DNA from: Aotearoamyces nothofagi
Taxonomy: Eukaryota; Ascomycota; Leotiomycetes; Leotiales; Tympanidaceae
Reading direction: 5' to 3'
NCBI GenBank assembly: GCA_015345905.1
Contig: JADDTR010000005.1
Coordinates: forward strand, 310,001-374,000
Length of the DNA: 64,000 nt
Shown: positions 47,783 to 55,322 of the stretch, in pieces
How positions within the stretch are numbered: position 1 is the stretch's first letter
How the letters are laid out: each line of letters begins with the position of its first letter
Position numbers and translations under genes: made by a program
Notes under the pieces: model-generated
What the model saw: only the letters and a program-made list of their open reading frames with translations
What the model was told of the DNA's origin: nothing
Database searches by the model: none

Positions 47783-48447
47783 CTATTTCACCACGTTAGA
47801 GAATGGCCAAAAGTATGCATGGAGATCATGAACATAAGTCGTACCTGATGATACGAGAGCGTGTAATAAACTTGGACTTTAAATTAAACGAATCAAAAAG
47901 ATAGGTAGCCTATGACTGGACCTACCTCCTGAGCGATGAAAGCGTGAGTAAAAGCTCTGCTGTTGTGTTAGATAGGCGAAAGCGTAGTATGAGGTACGAT
48001 AAGTCGGCTTGCCTTTCGAGCGACGAGAACTTGTAATCAAGAACTGTAAAGTTGTGTTAGAAGGGCCAAGGAAACAGGTGCAGACGACGAACTTGCCTCG
48101 GGAGGGATGATGTATATATATATATATATATAGCTCTGCTGGTGTGTTAGATGAGTAAAGGTAGGTGTTGAGGGTCCGCTGAGTCGACTTGCCTTTCGAG
48201 CGATGAGAACGTAAATCGAGCTGTTGACAATGTGTTAGGCAGATAGTATACGGTGGATGATGCTTAGAGATTGTACTGACCTCGTGAACAACGAGCATGA
48301 AACTAACTCTGCCGGTGTGTTAGATGAACGAAGATGAGGGTCAAGGATTCGTCCGAGTCAACAAACCTTTCGAGTGATGAAAATCAAACACGGGCTGCGT
48401 CTTCAGTTAGAAAGGTATGAATGAAGCATTGAAGGATCTGAGCATAC
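47783..48447 (-). other. tandem mini-exon/mini-intron array in the leader of the repeat-protein gene
   Basis: Eight consecutive introns can be read on the minus strand: 48447-48395, 48366-48309, 48280-48221, 48192-48136, 48096-48044, 48012-47957, 47925-47877 and 47844-47783 (49-62 nt). They are separated by exons of 28, 28, 28, 39, 31, 31 and 32 nt. Nearly every intron ends with CTAACAC...AG. Donors are GTATGC, GTTTGT, GTCAGT, GCAAGT, GCAAGT, GCAAGC, GTAGGT and GTACGA, so three are GC-type. Exons are alike in sequence (typical 3' half TTCTCATCGCTCGAAAG), and acceptors recur every 80-94 bp. Spliced together, exons from an ATG at 48298 stay in frame with the downstream protein. The acceptor at 47877 (TTTAAAG) is the weakest call. 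Confidence 0.65.
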
Positions 48448-48572
48448 TTTGATAGAAGTGAGCTTGCTTGAGAGCAAAATCGGTTCGTACGTGGAACTTG
48501 TGCTTTGAAAGTAGCAAAAGTCGTATACAAAACAATGAGGAAGAAAAGACCAAAAAGATGGGGGGTGGCCGG

Positions 48573-48600
48573 TATTTATAGGCTGGGACACCACCATTGG
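48573..48600 (-). promoter_or_regulatory. TATA box and CCAAT box of the mini-exon/repeat-protein gene
   Basis: On the minus strand CCAAT (48600-48596) is followed 15 nt later by CCTATAAATACC (TATAAATA at 48580-48573). The first predicted splice donor lies at 48447, so a transcription start near 48545-48550 would give a first exon of about 100 nt. Clear TATA boxes are uncommon in the housekeeping genes of this window. Confidence 0.6.
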
Positions 48601-48607
48601 AGAAATG

Positions 48608-48707
48608 GAAGGCACTCTATGAACGAGGAAGACATTCTATGAACGAGGAAGGCACTCTATGAGTGAGGAAGGTATGCCATGAATGGGGAAGGCATGGCTG
48701 CATGCCT
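48608..48707. repeat. 20-nt tandem repeat beside the TATA/CCAAT promoter
   Basis: Four copies plus a diverged fifth of GAAGGCACTCTATGAACGAG, in register from 48608. It begins 8 bp upstream of the CCAAT box of the minus-strand gene. It could be an array of activator sites or just another local tandem expansion. Confidence 0.85.
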
Positions 48708-48873
48708 ACGCGATGGCATTGTGCTAGGAGTCTCCTTAGCTGGAGCGTCAACCTTATTCTCAATTGTCGGCAGGTAGAGACCAAGAATGACGAACGTTGC
48801 ATTATAGTATTGTACCCATGAACCTTAGCATGCTCCTCAACGAGTCTCCCCCGGTTCCTTTGGCATGAACGAC

Positions 48874-50327
48874 TCAATAATATTCCCTTGACTTCCGATA
48901 CTTTGCTTCGATATCATGTCCCATCCCAAACCCAGCCGGCCCAGTTGTTCTCCTGTGGACATTCTCTTTCTCTGTTTCTCTCAACCTCTTTACGGGACTC
49001 CTGCTTCGCTCCCTCTCCTCCAATCTCTCTCTACCAGCAGCTTGGAGCGAGTTCATTGGCATCTCTCTTCTACCACCCTTCATATCATACATGCTTGTTG
49101 CCTTCTTGAGCGGAGAATTAGCGTGGGAATAAATACCTAGACTACCACCATCGCCGGTACTAGTGCTAGTAGAAACGTTCGGGCGAAACTGCGGCTGCCG
49201 GATAGCAGTGTGAGAGGATCGGAGAGGGGTTGATTCACGAGGATCATAGGATGGCCGCTGGATAATTGGAGCGGCCGTCTTGAAAATTGAGTTTGGGGTG
49301 ATATTAGGACTCGAAGTAGGTCGTTGAGGCACAAGACCTGTATGCTCAGGGTCGATGAATTTAGTATAGTTAGGGTTGGGATTTGTTCGGAAACCGCGTC
49401 GGAGGATTGTAGTAGGCGTGTATGTGTCAACTTCGTCATCCTCATTATCTTGTGAGCCTGGCCCAGAAAATTGTGTACCGACATCTCGAACAATAGGGTT
49501 TGTACGAGGATGGACATATTTGATGTCATATTCATTCAAGACCTCCTTATTAATGACTGCCGTATCCTTCACTTGCTGAGAAAAGTTGGACTGTAGGAGG
49601 AGTAGTTGTGCTGATAGTAAAATCTGCAAAAGAATAGTCGTCACTACTGTAGTGCTTGGGCGGGGGTCTGACGGCGAGATTGGTAGAAACAGCCAGTATA
49701 CGAGCACATGGCCAGGGCTGAAGAGGCAGAATAATCGTAAGCAGGTAGGCAAAGGATCCCATACTGCAAGTTCCCAGACATCTCGTGTAGGATCCGGGTG
49801 TGATCGCGACTCCGCACTTGTGTCTCTAATTATATTTGAGAAGAATCGAAGGGGTGAGGAGGACAATGGGGAAGAGTCAACTCGAACTCGATGGGCAGAC
49901 GGAGTACTTGGAGCAACGTCTACCGAATTCTCAAATAGGCGGTAATGGCGCTTGCGGAAGAATGTGTATGCAGCATTCGCAATAGAAAGCCATGTGAGCA
50001 TATGGACAATAAATGTGGCCTAGCTAGATATTAGCAATGAATATGTTGTATAAGTGATCATTATAATCTTACCAGCCAGCTCAGCCATCCTGTACCTCGA
50101 CTACTATCGCCAAATACATCATCGCTGCTTATCCTACCAGGCCGACCACTATTAGCCCGTGCAAGCAGAAGCACAAAGTTGAGAATCAACCCAAAAGGGT
50201 TTGCAAAGCTCTTCGTGTCCCAGTCCCGCGTCTCGATTTCTTCAGAGAGCCATAGTAAGAAATCGAGCGGGTTCAGGTAAGCCTTAAGGCGTTCTGCCAA
50301 GGGTCTTCTGCGCACAAGTCGTGGCAT
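48874..50327 (-). CDS. NUR1: nuclear rim protein Nur1 (Mug154 family)
   Basis: Integral inner-nuclear-membrane protein that in yeasts works with the LEM-domain protein Heh1/Lem2 in tethering and silencing chromatin. 466 aa from 50327-50073 and 50019-48874, with a 53-nt intron (GTAAGA...TAGCTAG) between codons. The start MPRLVRRRPLAERLKAYLNP and DFLLWLSEEIETRDWD are hallmarks of the family. Hydrophobic segments follow (NPFGLILNFVLLLARA, TFIVHMLTWLSIANAAYTFF, and a pair near PGHVLVYWLFLPI and TTILLQILLSAQLLLLQ). The C-terminal half is a disordered, Ser/Pro/Arg-rich nucleoplasmic tail (SRSPVKRLRETEKEN). It is head-to-head with VMA7, 239 bp apart. Confidence 0.9.
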
Positions 50328-50566
50328 AGCAAAAGTAAAGTGTATGATTATTGCATCACCAACACTTGCACTACTAGCAGCAACAACTGAAGCTATCCTG
50401 CTGCCTTTGTTTACTGTAGCATATAGCTGTATCCGGAGCTTCGAAGTTCGCGTATGGTTTGCAGGGATGCGGCATTGTCGATAACACTAGCGGCATGCGC
50501 CCCGTTCGAGCTTCAATATGACTTCTCGGATCTGGTGCTCTTAGGCCAGTACTACACAAAGCAAGA
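50328..50566. promoter_or_regulatory. shared divergent promoter of NUR1 and VMA7
   Basis: Only 239 bp separate the two start codons, which point away from each other. No TATA box is evident. Co-regulation is possible but not shown by sequence. Confidence 0.45.
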
Positions 50567-51100
50567 ATGGCAGCCCCACCATCCGCCTACAAGGATAGAC
50601 AATTCCTGGCTGTTATTGGGGATGAGGTTAGGGCTCCAGTGCACTGTCAACGAAACATCTTGACTGACCATCAACTAGGACTCAGTGACTGGGCTGCTTC
50701 TGGCAGGAATTGGTGTACGTGTACCCTCGCACAGCCTGCAAGACAGAGAACTGATATGATACCTTTATAGCATGTCACATCCCCTCCAGATTCGCAGAAG
50801 AACTTTCTTGTCGTCGACCAAAAGACCGAGAACTCAGCTATCGAAGAGGCGTTCGATAAATTTACGGAAGAAAGGAAGGATATTGCAATTCTTTTGATCA
50901 ATCAACACGTATGGCATTCATATATACATACATAATATGGGTTACTGATACGGTTCTAGATTGCGGAACGTATAAGACATCGAGTCGACACATATACTGC
51001 TGCTTTCCCAGCTCTGCTCGAAATACCCAGCAAGGACCACCCATACGATCCAGAAAAGGATAGTGTCCTGAGAAGAGTGAGGAGGCTTTTCGGGGAGTGA
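50567..51100 (+). CDS. VMA7: V-type H+-ATPase subunit F
   Basis: Central-stalk subunit of the V1 sector, needed for vacuolar acidification. 124 aa from 50567-50626, 50679-50714, 50771-50908 and 50960-51100. The three introns are 51-56 nt and all phase 0. The protein reads [22 protein letters not shown], then [10 protein letters not shown], an [30 protein letters not shown] helix region and [27 protein letters not shown]. Exon 2 is only 12 codons. Length and conserved blocks match the eukaryotic subunit F family (about 118-125 aa). Confidence 0.96.
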
Positions 51101-51635
51101 TTTGCGCCTCCGTATACTATTTATTTGCATCATTGCATCGAAAGACGGGGCTTCCAGGAAGGCGTTAGGCCATACTATATTACTGAAAGCTCAGAACGGA
51201 AGCAGTGTTTATGATAACAGTCTTGGCAACTTGATATTGATACATATGCAGGTCATAGTCTCCATTCACTACTCAGTTGGCTATAACATATGCGTTTCAG
51301 GCCTGTTACTACGAACTTCCATAAAGAGGACCGAATATCGAGGGCCATTTAAATGATAATCGGAATAATGCTGTCATCATGATGCAGCTTCAATTATGCT
51401 ATGCACCCTATAAAACTCCCACCGTAAAGTAAAATCAACGGTGATACGAGGAACTCCGAGAACAAAGGTATGTGAAAAGGTGCAGGCAATGAGCTGAAAG
51501 GTAATCTTCTGTATCCACCTCATCCGTAGGCTTCTAATCCGGTCCTGTACATCGACGTCCCACAATCCTACTTCTAGTCCATGAAGTCTTAGAATCTCTT
51601 TGTGGTACTGCCTCCAAGTCTCCGTGGCCCTGGGT
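51101..51635. other. convergent intergenic region between VMA7 and NPC2
   Basis: 535 bp between two stop codons that face each other. A short minus-strand frame (51377-51565) has no family resemblance. It presumably holds the 3' untranslated regions and polyadenylation sites of both genes. Confidence 0.5.
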
Positions 51636-52264
51636 TTAATTTGCAGAAAAGGTGACGAATGCTGTCAAACAAGTGATGTGGACGTCATCAACAGTGTATA
51701 CATCAGCAAGAACACTGTATTTTCCCTATTACAGTATTAGTAAATTAAACGCTGTACTCTTTATCGTGAGCTATGGATTACGAACAGGTGGAATCTCTTT
51801 TGGCAATTCGACTTCCTTTGTGATTGTTATCTTGCCCTTCTTGATAGGACATTCGATATCCACGTTCTTGACTTGTTCGCAGAGATCCTCCTTCATGTTG
51901 ATAAGTCTGATCAAGCCATACTTGACTTGAAGGTAGACATAAGCGCCCTCTTCGACATCATCGAGAAATGTGCCAGCGGCTTCGATGGTGAGTATCTCGC
52001 CACTATTGGGACATTAGCTGCTTGAAAGCTAATAAGACGAAGTGTGCAGTATGCTTACGCAAGCGGGGGGTTAGGTGACAAGTTGATATATTCAATCGTC
52101 AAGACATCATCATCGTGGTTTGGCTGGCAGTACTCAAGCGGTGACTCTCCAGGGACAGCTAGGCTGCCATCCAGCGGTCGCTGCTCACCACCAAAGAAAG
52201 ATAAGCCCTTCGCCGTAACGACCGAGACCAGAAACAGCGGAATGATTGTGTTGAGTAACTTCAT
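51636..52264 (-). CDS. NPC2: ML-domain sterol/phosphatidylglycerol-phosphatidylinositol transfer protein (NPC2)
   Basis: Small secreted or vacuolar-lumen lipid carrier that hands sterols or phospholipids to membranes. 170 aa from 52264-52059, 52002-51786 and 51725-51636. The introns are 56 nt (GTAAGC...CCAATAG) and 60 nt (donor GTTCGT...TAATAG). The second donor is unusual, but the neighbouring GTAATC would break the frame and the chosen one restores KEIPP-GKYSVLADVYT. A signal peptide MKLLNTIIPLFLVSVVTA is followed by a short propeptide and the ML fold: PLEYCQP, LTIEYINLSPNPP, DLCEQVKNVDIECPIKKG and VHITCLTA. The cysteines fit the ML pattern. I started at the ATG giving the signal peptide, since upstream in-frame starts are non-ATG. 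Confidence 0.94.
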
Positions 52265-55200
52265 CTTGAAGTTCGGGTGCTGCGTGGTCTGCTGAATGAT
52301 AAGAAGACGTTCTTGGAGCACGTTATGGAGAAGGTCATGAGGACTCTAGGCTGAGCACAAGGCGGGGGCGCTAAGATAATTCGGGGCTCGTGCTTCCAGA
52401 TCAGTGGATGACGTTACCACTTCCAGCCTCATAAAGCTATCCAGATCGCAATGAGATCCGATAAAGCTCTAAATATTTTATTCCAATGTCTACTATCTAT
52501 TTAATCGATGCAGGAATGTATTAGCGTTAGCAACTCTTACGTAGGCTGTTGTGCTGCCTTATCTGGACAGAGGCAATGATGAGTCATGTGACCGTAATTC
52601 CCTTTCTAGAATTTGCACTGTTTGCATTTGAACTCGCCTAATGACTCTAGCGGCGCTTTAGCGCGTCCTGTGAAGTATAAGGATCTCGTGGATGCTACCC
52701 TTCTTCCTCTTCTTCTTCTTCTTTTTCTCTTCATACTTACCTTGTGGAGGCTTGGTCGATCAAGAATGACTTCAGCCACAATACGAGACCTGCATTGCAC
52801 ATCGCGGCGTCGAGCATTGTCCAATATCCTTCGGGGTCTTGGTCCGCGGAATTTTTGATTGCATCCTAAGGGGAACTTTTTCATCGAGTCGAGGCTGTGA
52901 GCCTGGGTTCGAAGAAGAATACCGCTGAATTATCTACGTGCGTCTTGCTTGAATCAGTAGCTAGAGAGCCTTCAGTAGCTAGAGAGGCATTGTAATCGAT
53001 GGAATGGCAGCTTCCTCAGCCTGGTCAATGCCACCAAAACAAAACAAGGAGCAGGTTATGGTAGACATTCCCCATGGCTTAGCGTGTGCTGTAAATCCTG
53101 TAAAATGAGTCACTTCCGTCAACGACCCCACAGTATACACACCCATGGTGCACAGATCGATGTACCAATAGGACTTAAGTTGGGGACACCAAATGGGACG
53201 CGGTGTGGATGCTGCACGAACTCCACTCACGACTACACATACAGTATTGAGTATTCACTATACAGTATTCTGTATATATTTTCCAGTGTACAGTATACCA
53301 TTTAGTATTTAGTATTTATTATTTATTATATATTATTTAGCATTATTTACCTACTCCTGAAAAAGGCTCTAGAGAAGGTAGACAGGCCTAAACAGCCAAG
53401 GTATCTAATTACGGTGGGTGGTTGATCGTCGATGGACATTGGAACGCCAACCCCGAGCTAGTCGTGTTGGGGGCCCTCGCAGCGCGTCCTCACTCGACCG
53501 GAATCCTGAAGCACATGTAGGTGCTCCTGTACCTGTATCTTATTTATCATTCTTTTGATATTTTTAGTGACGGAATTTGATTCTTGGTTCATCGGACCCG
53601 AATCGGACCCGAATGAAGGCACAGGGAGACTAGACCGCCACCAAATGCAATCTTTCAAGTCTATGGATTTCAACAGGAAGCTGCGAGGAGCCCACGAAGA
53701 CATGGTTACCATACCATGGTTTCGCAGAGCCGTCGACAGGCGTTATCGACAGAGCAGGGCAGGGCAGAGCAGAGCAGAACAGAGCACCGGGCACTCACGG
53801 CACTTCAGGATCATACTTCACACGGCAAATTTCGCTGAGTCGGTCGTGAGTCGTGAGTCGCGAGTCGTGAGATACTCTAGCAAGCTTGGTGCTCGACAAA
53901 CTTACCTACTTCCTGCCAGCCTGCTGCTAGTGCCCCGCCTCTATACGCCAACAGACAGCGCGATGCAGCGTAGCAGGCGAGACGGCGTGGGCGCATGGCA
54001 GGCCCTTCCTCGCTACCCTCCAGCGGCCTCCAGCGGACTCCAGTGGCCCTGGGCGCCCTCGTCCACTGCCAGAAGCCCGGCGTTAGGGACCTGCAGTGCG
54101 TGCTACAGTACCTACCCTCCCTAGGTATCTATCTCCCTCCAGGTCTACCTACTGTACCTAAGGTAGGTGGCACGTTGGCAACACCTGCCCTGGCGGGCCT
54201 TGCAAACCTTGCAAACCTTGCTCTGTACAGTAGAACGACAGCCCGGGATGTGCTTCGAAGGGCGCACTGGGCGTCTGCTTCCTGCCTGCCTGCCTGCCTT
54301 CCTGTCCGCCTCCTGCCCTGTCTGCCCACCAGTGCCAGCCAGCGCGCCCGCCTGCCAGCGCGCCCGCTCCTCGGTCGCCCAGCGCCATTGCAGCAGCGGC
54401 CCTTTCTTCTTCTTCTTCGCTCCTGCCCCCCCCCCTTCCCTCCCTCTCCTCGACAATGCTCGTTCTCGTGCACATCGCAGATGTCTGCGCGCCCCCTCGA
54501 CCGTGGCGGATGAAGCATCACGACCCTCCGTAGTCTCTGCTGCCTCGGCCGTCGTGGCCTCGGGCGCTGCTGGGATGGCGGCCCCGGCGCACGCATTTCT
54601 GCGCTCTCCAGGGTCTTCGACGGCCGTACGTAGGCTCTCGAATCACGGTGCCCTCTTCTGTAGATGCAGCAGCCTAGCACTACCGCTTGTGGTTTAGGTC
54701 CCAAATTCAGTGGTGTTCCTCGCTTTGTCGATTCTTCTGCCTCCCCTCTCACGCAGATTGCCCATGAACCTCCTCATCCTTCCTTCACGCGCAATTCCTC
54801 GACAAGTGGCAACAATCATCTGTGTCCATCCTCTCGCAGTGCTACTCCAATCCCTCAGCACCTCGACGGCCCGTCACATCCCAAGCGCATCTTCTCCCGA
54901 CTCTTCAGTCCCAAATCACTTCCCCGAAGGCTGGAATCGCCTCTGGCTCGTCGCAAACTCGACTTCGGCCGGCCAATCCACTTGCCATCTGGGACCGAGG
55001 AGCGAGTGAGGACGTAGTAGATGTCAAGATACGGCGTATAGCCCCTCTGGAATCTTGCAAGGTCGAAGGCCGACGTGCTGTAGTGAACCATCTCTTCGAT
55101 CCACTCGACGCTCCCAAAAAGCCACCTTACACGAATCGCTTCCTTTCTCCCTCGAGACCTTGACGGATGACAGACACATTAGAAGTCGATTGCTTCTATC

Positions 55201-55322
55201 ATTCTGCGACGAAGATTTTGTTCGAGTCGCCGCTGTCTTCGTCATGCGACTCAGGCCAAAGAATCAGTGAATCTACCTCGACCGTCCTACACCTCAAGCC
55301 ACTAGGAGGCTGCTACTAGATT
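52265..55322. other. 3 kb intergenic region upstream of the SET3-like gene
   Basis: No confident gene. 52606-52884 has a minus-strand frame with an embedded GTAAGT that does not lead to a supported model. 53230-53345 is AT-rich with TATT/ACAGTA repeats. 54000-54560 is CCTG/CCGC-rich. 54660-55320 has overlapping open frames on the plus strand that probably are the long 5' leader of the gene at 55323. Confidence 0.5.

Noticed and set aside
47879-48298. 139-codon unspliced minus-strand frame
   Set aside because: It is the read-through of mini-exons plus their introns from the same ATG. The regular donors, branch sites and acceptors argue for splicing, although partial retention is possible.
48608-48707. 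CRISPR-like regular repeats
   Set aside because: The repeats are contiguous with no spacers, in a eukaryotic promoter region.
52606-52884. 92-codon minus-strand frame containing GTAAGT
   Set aside because: Splicing at the embedded donor to the nearby TTCACAG leads to a stop within a few codons, and no ATG-led model could be built.
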